Shown in pieces: positions 43,486 through 51,916 of a stretch of 64,000 nucleotides of DNA (the stretch's first letter is position 1; the number at the start of each line of letters is the position of its first letter). A model generated the notes under the pieces. It ran no database searches and was not told the DNA's origin. It saw nothing but the letters and a program-made list of their open reading frames with translations. The position numbers and the translations under genes are program-made. Source of the DNA: Paenibacillus cymbidii (GTDB lineage Bacteria; Bacillota; Bacilli; Paenibacillales; NBRC-103111); NCBI RefSeq assembly GCF_004764705.1, contig NZ_SHLX01000041.1:1-64000 (forward strand), written 5' to 3'.

Positions 43486-44481
43486 TTAGGCGATGATTCT
43501 GATCGTTCTTCCGGTTGCGGCCGATTCATCGATCGCGTAGCATACCTCCATCGAGCGGGCGGCGTCGGCAAAATCGCACCTCGTCCCGGAGCGATGGATG
43601 ACGGCATGGATGAATTCGTCGATTTCCGCTTGAAACGGGTGATGGGCGACTTCGCCGCTGTCGGGAAGCACGGTCGGTATTTCCGCATAATCGGTTTGGC
43701 CGGGAAAAATCGACGAGAACAGCCGGTTGTTCAGCAGCGTGCCGTTCGTCCCGTGCAGTTGGATATTGAACTTATAGGGCGTGGCGCATTCCAGCAGCGA
43801 CGAAATTTTGCCCATGCCCCCGTTTCGCAGCTTGGCGACTGCCAGCACGTTCGGATCGTACTCGTATCCGGAATGCGGGCCTCTGTGGCTGTAAGCCGTC
43901 ACTTCCTCCACTTCCCCGGCCAAATACCGCAAAGCATCCACCGCATGGCAGCCGGCCGAAAGCAAGCTGCTTCCCCCTTGGCGGCGGGAGGCGCTCCAGC
44001 TGTCCGACGGGATCGCATGCCAATAATCGACGCCGGCCATGATGACGTCTCCGATGGCGCCGCTGCCGGTCAACGACTTGGCGATTTCAAGCAACGGATT
44101 CCAGCGCAGGACGAAGCTGACCGTCGTTACGATCCCTTGTTTGCCGATCGTTTCGCCCATGCGCGCCAGATTCGCCCTGTCCATTGCGACAGGCTTCTCG
44201 ATAATCAGATGTTTGCCGAGCTCCGCCGCCAGTATGGCCTGCTCATGCCGGGAGTCCGGCCGGGAGCAGAGTACGATGGCATCGACATCCGGGTCGTCCG
44301 CCATGTCGCGGAAGGAAGCGTATACTTTCCCGTCCAGCTGCAGACCGTGCAGCCTCGCTCTTGCTCTGTCGGGATCGCCGCCGAAGATGCCGGCTATCTT
44401 GCCTTGCGGGTGATGGGCGATCCATTTCAGGTATTGCTCCGATACCCATCCTGTTCCGGCGATTCCGAACGAAACGCTCAT
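43486..44481 (-). CDS. Gfo/Idh/MocA-family oxidoreductase
   Basis: 331 residues from ATG 44481 with a run of G (GGGGGGAAC) upstream. Rossmann motif FGIAGTGWVSEQYL, then IIEKPVAMDR with the conserved Glu-Lys-Pro, and a C-terminal alpha/beta domain with a histidine segment (SAGCHAVDALRYL). It oxidises a sugar or inositol at the NAD(P) site. First gene of the leftward operon and directly downstream of the ROK-regulated promoter. Confidence 0.9.
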   Translation of the reverse strand: MSVSFGIAGTGWVSEQYLKWIAHHPQGKIAGIFGGDPDRARARLHGLQLDGKVYASFRDMADDPDVDAIVLCSRPDSRHEQAILAAELGKHLIIEKPVAMDRANLARMGETIGKQGIVTTVSFVLRWNPLLEIAKSLTGSGAIGDVIMAGVDYWHAIPSDSWSASRRQGGSSLLSAGCHAVDALRYLAGEVEEVTAYSHRGPHSGYEYDPNVLAVAKLRNGGMGKISSLLECATPYKFNIQLHGTNGTLLNNRLFSSIFPGQTDYAEIPTVLPDSGEVAHHPFQAEIDEFIHAVIHRSGTRCDFADAARSMEVCYAIDESAATGRTIRIIA

Positions 44482-44572
44482 CGTTCCCCCCCCCTTTCTT
44501 CCATTCCCCGCCATTACATCATTTGGAAAATCAATGGCACGGAATTGACCCTATAATTATTCATTCACTTAC

Positions 44573-44679
44573 TTAATCAATTATACAATCGGGTTTGCGA
44601 AAATGTAAATATGCAATTTTTTAGCGATTGAATTGGCAATAACAGCAGTTTAATAGTATAATTTATTTAGTTAATCAAA
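44573..44679. promoter_or_regulatory. Divergent ROK-regulated promoter region
   Basis: For the rightward gene: TTGGCA 44633-44638 and TATAAT 44657-44662, 18-bp spacer. The element TTAGTTAATCAA (44668-44679) follows the -10; a matching copy, TTACTTAATCAA, lies near 44569-44580 by the leftward promoter. Both AT-rich elements resemble sites of NagC/XylR-type ROK repressors and would let one protein shut both sides. Confidence 0.6.
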
Positions 44680-44697
44680 TGTCGAAAGGATCTCCCC

Positions 44698-45825
44698 ATG
44701 CAGCTGTCCGAAACGCAATTATCCATCTTGAAATTGATTGATCTCCACCAGGAGATCTCCCGCAAGGAGTTGGCCGCACGCACCGGGTTGTCGCAAGCGG
44801 CCGTGACCAACATTACGAAAGAGCTGATCGAGCAGAAATACATTCTGGCGAAAGGGGAGCGCAGCAGCAGCGGACCCGGGCGCAAGGAAGTGCTGCTGCA
44901 ATCCAATCCGGAGCGGTTTCAATATTTGGGCATCGATATTGGCGGTTACCGGGTGCGCTTTGCCATATCCGACAACAATTTGAACGTGCTGCATTATTTG
45001 GACACGCCGATGGCCGAGTACAAGGATGAGCCCGACAAGCTGGCGGCGTTGGTCCGGCGCATTCACGCTTTTCTGCAGGAGCGCGAGGTAACGCCCGGTT
45101 CCCTGGATGCCATCGGCATCGGCGTGACCGGCATTGTCAATGCCGATCTGACGCACATTCTGAACATCCCGAACGTGAACAAGTGGGACGATCTGCCGAT
45201 CGTTGCCGAGCTGCAAGCGGCATTCGGCTGCCCGGTTTTCCTCGAAGAAGGGGGGCGGACGATGGCGCTCGCGGAGAAACTCGTGGGCAAAGCCAAGGAA
45301 GTCGACAATTTCATCGTCGTTCATTTTGGCAAAGGCATTGTGGCCGGCTTGATGATTAACGACCAGATTCTCCGCGGGGCCAGCAATGTTGGAGGGCTGC
45401 TCGGCCACATTACGGTCGACGAGAAGGGGCCGCGGTGCATGTGCGGCAACTACGGCTGCCTGGAAATGTACGGACCGTTCCAAATTATCGATGAGCGGTA
45501 CGAGGACAAGGGCGGCGCTTATGCCAACTTGTTGGAAGCGTACGAGAAGCAGGACAAGACCGCGCTCGATTATTGCATTGAAGCCGGCAACGCGATCGGC
45601 ATCGCGCTGAGCAATGTCGTCAATTTGTTCAATCCCCGTTATATTTATGTGGGCGGGCATTTGTTCGAGAGCCTGCCGCTTGTGCTCGACGAGATGAAAC
45701 GGACGATCCGCATGCGCGCCAACCGCTTCGCCAACATCATTCTCAATGTGGAGAAGAACTCGTTTGGCGACAGAGAGGGCATTTACGGAGCGCTCATTTT
45801 GGCCAAATCGAAACTTATTTTTTAG
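44698..45825 (+). CDS. ROK-family transcriptional repressor (NagC/XylR type)
   Basis: 375 residues. An N-terminal MarR-like winged helix (LIDLHQEISRKELAARTGLS, AAVTNITKELIEQ) precedes a ROK domain with GIDIGGYRVRF. The zinc site GHITVDEKGPRCMCGNYGCLE is present, given in parts GHITVDEK and CMCGNYGC. DNA binding should be relieved by a sugar ligand. Divergent from the glycan operon and followed in ten bases by an SGNH hydrolase, with which it is co-transcribed. Confidence 0.92.
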   Translation: MQLSETQLSILKLIDLHQEISRKELAARTGLSQAAVTNITKELIEQKYILAKGERSSSGPGRKEVLLQSNPERFQYLGIDIGGYRVRFAISDNNLNVLHYLDTPMAEYKDEPDKLAALVRRIHAFLQEREVTPGSLDAIGIGVTGIVNADLTHILNIPNVNKWDDLPIVAELQAAFGCPVFLEEGGRTMALAEKLVGKAKEVDNFIVVHFGKGIVAGLMINDQILRGASNVGGLLGHITVDEKGPRCMCGNYGCLEMYGPFQIIDERYEDKGGAYANLLEAYEKQDKTALDYCIEAGNAIGIALSNVVNLFNPRYIYVGGHLFESLPLVLDEMKRTIRMRANRFANIILNVEKNSFGDREGIYGALILAKSKLIF

Positions 45826-45835
45826 GAGATAACGA

Positions 45836-47254
45836 ATGGATGAACGGGAGTTTCTATCGAACTATGCCGTCAACCTGACGGCGGCTCATTTCCCGGCGGT
45901 GACGAATCGGCGCCGGTCGCATCATGCTGCGGATCTGGAAATATTGCTGCTCGGCGACAGCCACGGATGGGGGCAAGGGTCGCCGGGCTACGACTGTGTC
46001 GCGCCGTATACGCCGCATATGCCGGCCCCGTACAATCAAGGCTTCTACGCCAGATTGCGGCGGCACCTCATCGCCAAATACGATTGGTATCCTGACGATG
46101 TTGCGAACCGGGAATGCGGTTATTTTGCCGACGGGATCGAAACGGTGCGCGGCGTCTATCATCGGACGACGGTCGATATCAACGGTCGGCCGCCGGCGAC
46201 CGGCTTTTACGCTCCGTACGGTGCGGATGCTGCGGACGCGGACACGTTCGGCTATCTGGTGCAGGACAACAAGTTCGGCCGGGATGTGTGGGTCATCGGT
46301 CCGGACAATCGCGGGCAAGCGCTTTGCCATATCGACATGAAGGCACATGCCCGCAAGGTTTATATTGGTGTAATAGCCGGAATATCCGGAGGGAGACTTG
46401 AGGTGTTCTTCCAGCGGCGGGACGGGAGCGGGAGCAATGCCGCCGGCCGCTTGTATCGCGAGCGGGCGGGCTATCCGACGGTGACGAGGGTGGAAAGGGG
46501 CATGCATGTGCCGGACCGCAGCGGAGGGTCGTGCGTCTTGCAGGACCGGGTGGTCCTCGACACGTATCGTCCGGATGCGGACGAAGAAGTCGTTTATTGC
46601 ATCGACTACGGGCAGAAGCAGCAAGGGCGGTTGTGTTTGGCGATAGGCGATGCCTCGGATGGCGTGCGGATGGGGAGCGTTCGTTTGCGCGGAATCGTGT
46701 TCGATGCGTGTGCGGTCCGCAACTTTTCGATGGGCGGGCATACAGTTGGGCAATGGCTCGGGGACGGCACCGCCAGCTATCATGACGCGTCGGCTCCGCA
46801 TCTGGAGCAGCTGCTGGCGTACGTGCCGTTCACGCCGACATTGACGCTGATCCAGGCGCCGATTGTGAACGAATACCTCGGGCAAACGCCAACGGAAGCG
46901 TTTCAGGAGCATCTTGGCCAAGTGGTTCGGATGCTGAAGCGGCATTTGAACGAAGCGGACGGTGCCGGAGGCGGAGGGGATATTCTGCTGTTCACCACCC
47001 TTGGCGACAAGCGCATCTGTTATGGAAATGAGCCGTCGGCCACGATCCGATATGAGGATTATTGGCGGGCTGCGCGGCAATTCGCTGTCCGCAGCGGCAT
47101 CGGGTTCGTCGATTTCGCGGCGTATTTTCGCGATCTGGCGGGGCAGGGAGGGCTGGATCCCGAATTTCTGTATGACGATGCGACCCATCCGAGCCCCTTC
47201 GTCAACGAATGCATCGGCAACCGATTGGCCGAGCTTGTCGATTTGGTGATGTGA
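45836..47254 (+). CDS. SGNH/GDSL-type esterase
   Basis: 472 residues, about twice a bare SGNH domain because a beta-rich insert follows the first block. Block I LLGDSHGWGQGS has the nucleophile Ser; SMGGHTVG resembles block II; DDATHPSPF holds the Asp-x-x-His of block V. No signal peptide, so cytosolic. In ROK-controlled clusters such enzymes deacetylate imported sugars. SD TAGGAGAT precedes ATG 45836. The gap to the next gene contains nothing notable. Confidence 0.85.
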   Translation: MDEREFLSNYAVNLTAAHFPAVTNRRRSHHAADLEILLLGDSHGWGQGSPGYDCVAPYTPHMPAPYNQGFYARLRRHLIAKYDWYPDDVANRECGYFADGIETVRGVYHRTTVDINGRPPATGFYAPYGADAADADTFGYLVQDNKFGRDVWVIGPDNRGQALCHIDMKAHARKVYIGVIAGISGGRLEVFFQRRDGSGSNAAGRLYRERAGYPTVTRVERGMHVPDRSGGSCVLQDRVVLDTYRPDADEEVVYCIDYGQKQQGRLCLAIGDASDGVRMGSVRLRGIVFDACAVRNFSMGGHTVGQWLGDGTASYHDASAPHLEQLLAYVPFTPTLTLIQAPIVNEYLGQTPTEAFQEHLGQVVRMLKRHLNEADGAGGGGDILLFTTLGDKRICYGNEPSATIRYEDYWRAARQFAVRSGIGFVDFAAYFRDLAGQGGLDPEFLYDDATHPSPFVNECIGNRLAELVDLVM

Positions 47255-47327
47255 AGGTTTTGTGAAAGCAACCACTTGGGGACCGTTTGGACAAGTTGAA
47301 CAGGGAATTACCATTGGGGATAAAGAT

Positions 47328-47917
47328 TTATAATTTTGAAATAGCCTCCTGTGTCGTCCAGGCAGCACTGGCAAATGCTTTATAATTGGTAACGGCAGCT
47401 TGAAAATCCTCTTCGCTAATTGTTGCGGTGGCATCGTATACAACAGCTGTTTCAAAACCAGTTTCGATCAGATGCCTCATATGGGACTCTACACAAACGT
47501 TGGAAAGCACCCCTGCAATAATTATCTTCTCTTTTTTATGTTGTCGCAACTGATATTCCAAGTCATTTGTTTGTGGGCTGGCAACCTTGTGGGGAGTTGC
47601 AATGACGGTTCTTCTGTCAAAAATATAAGGTTTGAATGAATGAATGAATGAACAAAATCAGCTCCAAATGACGGTGGAGTAAACGCATTTGCCACTTGAT
47701 ACAATCTAAGACCTAATAGCATCTTTTGTTCATTTCCTGTAAATTGCCAGCCATAATCATGAGGGTATAAATAGTGGGGCGATATGAAAAGCTGGTATCC
47801 CTTATTCATGGCAGTTCTCATTAATAGTTCAAGGTTTTGTATTGTATTGTTTCGTTCAATAATTTCTTTAGTCAGATGGTAGCATAGGCCGCATGAGGTG
47901 TCTTCGGCTAAAATCAA
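47328..47917 (-). pseudogene. Isochorismatase-family cysteine hydrolase, frameshifted at a tetranucleotide repeat
   Basis: Two overlapping frames make one protein. The upstream part has IIERNNTIQNLELLM and FISPHYLYPHDYG; the downstream part has IIIAGVLSNVCVESHM with the catalytic Cys. They meet at (GAAT)4 (47634-47649). Adding one unit would restore a continuous reading (FVHSF then KPYIFDRRTVI). The true 5' end is missing: similarity stops where the IS630 terminator hairpin begins. AT-rich relative to the neighbourhood. Confidence 0.75.
47634..47649. repeat. Tetranucleotide microsatellite (GAAT)4 inside the isochorismatase frame
   Basis: Four perfect GAAT units followed by GAAC. Gain of one unit joins the two halves of the surrounding gene. 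Such tracts mutate by slipped-strand mispairing. Confidence 0.8.
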
Positions 47918-47952
47918 AAACGCGCCTGAACCATAGTGGTTTTGCGCGTTTT
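47917..47952 (-). terminator. Terminator of the IS630 transposase
   Basis: Leftward stem of nine pairs (AAAACGCGC and GCGCGTTTT), inner ACCA and TGGT pairing, then TTTTTGATTTT on the leftward strand. Confidence 0.7.
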
Positions 47953-48088
47953 ATCGGGATGAACTACGGTGTCAGGACGGAATGTTCATAGCGGTCTGAA
48001 TATTTTTCAGATCGAGCTGAATTTGCTCCGAAATATGGTACGGATGGTATAGGCCCCGCTGCATCATGTATATAGACCGCAAATAAGA

Positions 48089-49135
48089 TCATAACCGAAC
48101 AAGCAGACGATCGATGGTTTGCATCGGATGCGTATTAACCTGCTTCATAAATTGGCTCACATGAAGCTTGATCGTATAGAATTTTTCAAAGAAGACGTTA
48201 TTGACTACGTCAGCTTTGAGCCATAACCATAAGCCTTCCACCGGATTAAGATTTGGGCTGTAAGGCGGCAGAAAGACCAACTGTAAACGAGGATGTTCTG
48301 TGAGAAACGGCTGTAAAGCTTTGGCGTGATGAATGCGACTATTGTCCAAAATCAAGGCTATTTTTCCAGACGGGTACGCAGAGAGGAGATCTTCCAAGAA
48401 GCGAACGAAGGCAGCTACATCCGCTTTCTCCTCTTCCCGATGATGCACTTGTCCCGTTTCGTAGTTGATCGCCCCAAACAACTTGGCTCCTTCATGCTTG
48501 CCGTAGGTCGGCACTTTCCGTTGCCTGCCGCGCGGGAACCAATTGTATTGCAGTGCTTGATAGGAACGGATCATCGATTCATCTTCAAACAGCAGATGAT
48601 CGATTTCTTCGGCTTCCACCTGTTTCTTGAGATGAGTAAAGGTTTGTTTACGGAAAAATGCTTGGGCATCCGCATCGGCTTTGGCCAGCGAATAGGTCGC
48701 TTTGGTAAAGCTGAAGCTCATCCGTTTGAGCATCGCGCTGATGCCGCGCACGCTCATGGTAACGCCAAACGTCATCTTGATCCACTCGGCTACCAGCGGA
48801 AGCGTCCAGGTGTAGCGCGCTTCAAAACCTACATCGGCTGGGGTTTGCTGTTCCAGCATGGCACCTAGCTGACTGCGTTGCTCGTCCGTTAGTTTTGTCG
48901 GTTGTCCGGGGGAATGATCCATTTCCAGTCCCGCTAGACCGTGTTCCTGATACGCTTGCCAATAGAGACTGATCGTTTGGCGCGTACGATGGAGTAATTG
49001 GCCGATCTCATCAAACGAGTGACCTTCAAAGCGAAGGCGGACCGCCAGGTACCTCTCGTAAAGTCGTTTATCTGCTGTTTCTCTCATGGACACATTTAGT
49101 TGCTCGATTTTTGCGGTACTCATTTTCATCACCAC
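48089..49135 (-). CDS. IS630-family transposase
   Basis: 348 residues, apparently intact. An N-terminal helix-turn-helix (GHSFDEIGQLLHRTRQTISL) is followed by the DDE domain: first Asp in LLFEDESMIRS, second in LILDNSRIHHA, and the final Glu in PNLNPVEGLWLWLK. It cuts and pastes the element at TA targets. No second frame is needed. It sits between truncated genes on both sides. Confidence 0.9.
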   Translation of the reverse strand: MVMKMSTAKIEQLNVSMRETADKRLYERYLAVRLRFEGHSFDEIGQLLHRTRQTISLYWQAYQEHGLAGLEMDHSPGQPTKLTDEQRSQLGAMLEQQTPADVGFEARYTWTLPLVAEWIKMTFGVTMSVRGISAMLKRMSFSFTKATYSLAKADADAQAFFRKQTFTHLKKQVEAEEIDHLLFEDESMIRSYQALQYNWFPRGRQRKVPTYGKHEGAKLFGAINYETGQVHHREEEKADVAAFVRFLEDLLSAYPSGKIALILDNSRIHHAKALQPFLTEHPRLQLVFLPPYSPNLNPVEGLWLWLKADVVNNVFFEKFYTIKLHVSQFMKQVNTHPMQTIDRLLVRL

Positions 49136-49192
49136 CGAATTTTTGTTACTATTTATTACCCCGTTTGGTGGTTGGCGTCGCAGGTTCGTTTG

Positions 49193-49330
49193 TTACTTGC
49201 GTTCTATATAGTTTGTTATCTTTTCATGGGAGTCGATAGCTTCGTCGAGCTGTTTCATCAAAAAATCCATTGCGATTACGTCGTCGGTCAGCGTATGAAG
49301 ACCTGTCAAGTGTTCCAATAGGGTGTTCAT
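49193..49330 (-). CDS. Truncated CotF-like spore coat fragment
   Basis: 45 residues from ATG 49330, with AAAGGAG upstream. The text MNTLLEHLTGLHTLTDDV is typical of CotF-family proteins, but about 25 residues are missing after FLM, and the usual C-terminus after YIERK is lost where the IS630 end lies. Too short for the family (about 90). Translation is possible because the ribosome site is intact, but function is doubtful. Confidence 0.55.
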   Translation of the reverse strand: MNTLLEHLTGLHTLTDDVIAMDFLMKQLDEAIDSHEKITNYIERK

Positions 49331-49343
49331 GTTTCTATCTCCT

Positions 49344-49547
49344 TTAGGTTAGGGTCACTTTAGACAGCACTCCGCCGAGCTCCTGAAGCTGCTGCTGTGA
49401 TAATTGCACGTCTTGCTGCAAAATTTGCCTGAGCTCCGGGTCGGTTACCAGAGCTTGCATCGTTTTGGATTTGGTCATGCAAACGGTCTTGAACGCGGCC
49501 ATTTCATGAACCTCCAGCATCTCATGCAAAGCGTAATTGGAGTTCAT
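49344..49547 (-). CDS. Small CotF-related spore protein
   Basis: 67 residues from ATG 49547, behind GGGGAGGAC. Text such as MNSNYALHEMLEVHEMAAF and LVTDPELRQILQQDV is typical of short coat-associated proteins that are often paired with CotF. It precedes the truncated CotF fragment by 13 bases and probably once formed a two-gene sporulation operon. Confidence 0.6.
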   Translation of the reverse strand: MNSNYALHEMLEVHEMAAFKTVCMTKSKTMQALVTDPELRQILQQDVQLSQQQLQELGGVLSKVTLT

Positions 49548-49578
49548 TCGGATTGTCCTCCCCTGTATTTACCCATAT

Positions 49579-49866
49579 TCAGGGCTTTAAGATTACTTTG
49601 ATGCAATTGTCCGTTTTCGTATCAAACATTTCATAGTCGTGCTTGGCCTCGCCAAGCGGAATGACGTGCGTAACAATATCTCCAGGGTCTACTTTGCCCG
49701 ACGCAACCAGCTCGTACATATGCGGCATGTAGTGAATGACCGGAGCTTGTCCGGAACGGATATTCACGTTGCGTTGCATGATGTCGCCGAGCGGGAATCC
49801 GTTTTAGCGTCCGCCGTATACCCCGGTGACTTGGATAGTCCCACCTTTGCGAACTGCCTGGCGACA
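49579..49866 (-). pseudogene. 3' remnant of a zinc-dependent alcohol dehydrogenase
   Basis: Readable text RKGGTIQVTGVYGG, an in-frame TAA at 49804-49806 (probably once Tyr), then FPLGDIMQRNVNIRSGQAPV and DTKTDNCIKVILKP to the stop. This is the last quarter of a formaldehyde-dehydrogenase-like alcohol dehydrogenase. The catalytic domain is missing, so no activity is expected. Confidence 0.75.
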
Positions 49867-49886
49867 ATCTGGCACTGGACAAGAAG

Positions 49887-50189
49887 TCATTTGTTCCAAG
49901 AACGGACGCAGCGGACCAGGGGTTCGCAGAAGGAATATGGCCGAAACTTACTAAAGTAAGGGCGCTGATCTCGCCTGCGATCAAAGATCAATTCATTGAA
50001 AGGTACGGCAGCAAGTGCATCGAGCCTCATAGTGCCGAGTGGCTGTCGGCAACGATCCATATCCCGCAAAGTCAAATCAGCTTTCGACATTTAGCCGGCT
50101 TCGGAACGGAGCTTAAAATCGTAGCGCCCCTCTCATATGTGGAAGAGTTCCAGCGATATGTAGCGGAAATACTCAACCATTATCGATAA
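49887..50189 (+). pseudogene. 3' remnant of a WYL-domain (YafY-like) regulator
   Basis: Open from about 49887 without a start codon or ribosome site. Text AIKDQFIERYGSKCIEPHSA, ISFRHLAGFGTELKIVAP and EEFQRYVAEILNHYR fits the C-terminal part of WYL regulators. It meets the head-on alcohol dehydrogenase remnant at a junction near 49870, so a deletion or recombination fused two broken genes. Confidence 0.6.
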
Positions 50190-50310
50190 GAACCCACGTA
50201 GAAGAAATGCTTATAGCATAAAAAGATATCCTCTCTTTTCTTAATATGACATAAGGTGACGTATTTGAAGGTCATAATGGTTGGTAGATCAACGAAAGGA
50301 GTATCAGATC

Positions 50311-50865
50311 ATGAAACGAAGAATAATATTGGATTTAGCGGTTACTTTAGATGGTTTTATTGAAGGGAAAAATGGTGAAGTTGATTGGTGCATTATGGAC
50401 TCCGAGATGGGGTTTAATCATTTTTTAAATCAAATTGATACCATTCTATATGGAAGAAAAAGCTATGATTTATGGGGACAATTTACTCCTGAAATCGAAC
50501 ATACGGATGCTGAAAAAGAATTTTGGGAATTGGTTCATAGTAAAAAGAAATATGTGTTTTCCAAGTCGCAGAAGGGGACTGATGATAAAGCAATCTTCAT
50601 AAATGATTCTATTCTCGAAGAAGTAAATAAATTAAAGAATAGACCTGGTAAAGACATCTGGTTATATGGTGGAGCAAGTCTTATTACAACTTTTATCAAT
50701 TTAGGACTTGTCGATGAATTTAGATTATCTGTTCACCCTGTTGTTTTGGGAGAAGGGAAACCGCTGTTTGTGGATATAAAACAGAGGTTGAATTTAAAAA
50801 TGGTTCATACCAGAACGTTCTCCTCGGGTGTTGTTCAACTCATTTATCATGTTGACGGGAACTGA
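50311..50865 (+). CDS. Dihydrofolate reductase-like (RibD C-terminal domain) protein
   Basis: 184 residues from ATG 50311, behind GAAAGGAG. Motifs RRIILDLAVTLDGFIEGKNG, ILYGRKSYDLW and IWLYGGASLITTF match the YyaP/YwjB group of NADPH-dependent reductase-like proteins. Substrate unknown. Its AT-rich composition differs from the GC-rich neighbours, indicating transfer. It is the only intact gene in the decayed patch. Confidence 0.85.
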   Translation: MKRRIILDLAVTLDGFIEGKNGEVDWCIMDSEMGFNHFLNQIDTILYGRKSYDLWGQFTPEIEHTDAEKEFWELVHSKKKYVFSKSQKGTDDKAIFINDSILEEVNKLKNRPGKDIWLYGGASLITTFINLGLVDEFRLSVHPVVLGEGKPLFVDIKQRLNLKMVHTRTFSSGVVQLIYHVDGN

Positions 50866-51002
50866 TGATATTGCACATTCCCATGATAAAATCGTTGCGC
50901 GCCGAGGAGACGAAGCGGCAGATCGAACGCGAAGGAGGCACGGCCTTGGCCGCGACAGCCAACGTGGCCGATCCGGCGCAGTCGAGGGTCTGGCAATATT
51001 GA
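50865..51002 (+). pseudogene. Remnant of a short-chain dehydrogenase
   Basis: About 45 codons. The text AEETKRQIEREGGTALAA followed by TANVADPAQ matches the second strand-helix unit of an SDR (cofactor-discriminating region). It lacks the glycine loop before it and the catalytic part after it. GC-rich, unlike the adjacent reductase, with which its ATG overlaps. Confidence 0.5.
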
Positions 51003-51914
51003 TTATTTAAGGGCCAGATAATCCATCCCCAGTTTGGCTGCACCGAGAAGGCCCGCCCGATTTTGGAATGCGGCCTTCAAGAGAACGGGCTCGTTCACGG
51101 CCCGGTTGGCATAGCGACGGATGTTTTCCCGCAACGCGTCCCACCATAACCCGCTCGTTTCGATCAAACCGCCGCCGATGATGAATGCCTCCGGATCGTA
51201 GACGTTGCACAAGCTGGTAAGACCGATCGCGAGGTCGCCGACGAATTTATCGAGCACTTGCGCCGCAACGGGATCGCCGGCATGCAGGCGATCGAAAAAC
51301 TGTTTGCCGGAAACGAGCCTATCGCTTCCGGTCCGGTCATTGTAGCTGCGGCACAGCGCCGTGCCGGAGCAGTATTGCTCGAAGCACCCGCATTGTCCGC
51401 AATTGCACGGCTTGCCGTGCGGGTATAGAATCATGTGGCCGATTTCTCCCGTGCTCCAATGCGCGCCCCGAATCAACTCGCCATTGACGAATACGGCTGC
51501 GGCGAGCCCGGTTCCGAGCGTCAGGCATACGGATGACGAATAAGAGCGGCCGGCCCCGAGCCACATTTCGCCAATTCCCGCCACGTTGACATCATTGTCG
51601 ACGACGGAGGGCAGCCCGAATTTGCTTTCCATGAATTGCTTCACATTTACCCCGGTCCAGTCGGGCAAGTTCGGTGTGGCAAAATAAACGGTACCGTTGT
51701 CGCAATTGACTCTTCCCGCGCTGCCGATGCCGATGACCGAAGCAGCGGAACCATTCAGCAAGCTTGCCGCAATGTCGGCAATTACCCCAAGGACATGATC
51801 TTTTCCCTTCGCAATATCCGTTTCGCGTTCTTCCGTTCGCACAATCGTGCCAACCGCGTCGACCAATCCGCCGATTGCTTTTGTTCCGCCCAAATCGATG
51901 CCGATGGATAACAT
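51003..51914 (-). CDS. nanK: ROK-family sugar kinase, probably N-acetylmannosamine kinase
   Basis: 303 residues. ATP motif GIDLGGTKAIGGLVD, catalytic Asp in VVDNDVNVAG, and a ROK zinc site (GHMILYPHGKPCNCGQCGCFE, in parts GEIGHM and CNCGQCGCFE). The nanE gene directly upstream, two bases away, argues for ManNAc as substrate; a glucokinase is the alternative. Product ManNAc-6-P would be epimerised by NanE. The symbol rests on context. Confidence 0.75.
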   Translation of the reverse strand: MLSIGIDLGGTKAIGGLVDAVGTIVRTEERETDIAKGKDHVLGVIADIAASLLNGSAASVIGIGSAGRVNCDNGTVYFATPNLPDWTGVNVKQFMESKFGLPSVVDNDVNVAGIGEMWLGAGRSYSSSVCLTLGTGLAAAVFVNGELIRGAHWSTGEIGHMILYPHGKPCNCGQCGCFEQYCSGTALCRSYNDRTGSDRLVSGKQFFDRLHAGDPVAAQVLDKFVGDLAIGLTSLCNVYDPEAFIIGGGLIETSGLWWDALRENIRRYANRAVNEPVLLKAAFQNRAGLLGAAKLGMDYLALK

Positions 51915-51916
51915 AA

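Larger units (their letters stand above)
47911..49196 (-). mobile_element. IS630-type insertion element, ends approximate
   Basis: A complete transposase gene plus flanks. The ends carry imperfect inverted similarity: ACGCGCCTG near 47920-47929 and the complement of CAGGTTCGT near 49181-49190. The left end cuts an isochorismatase gene, and the right end coincides with premature truncation of a CotF-like gene, which supports these limits. A TA target duplication cannot be confirmed by eye. Confidence 0.5.

Noticed and set aside
45854..47455. 533-codon minus-strand frame over the SGNH gene
   Set aside because: The + strand gene has the GDS and DxxH blocks and a ribosome site; the minus frame has neither.
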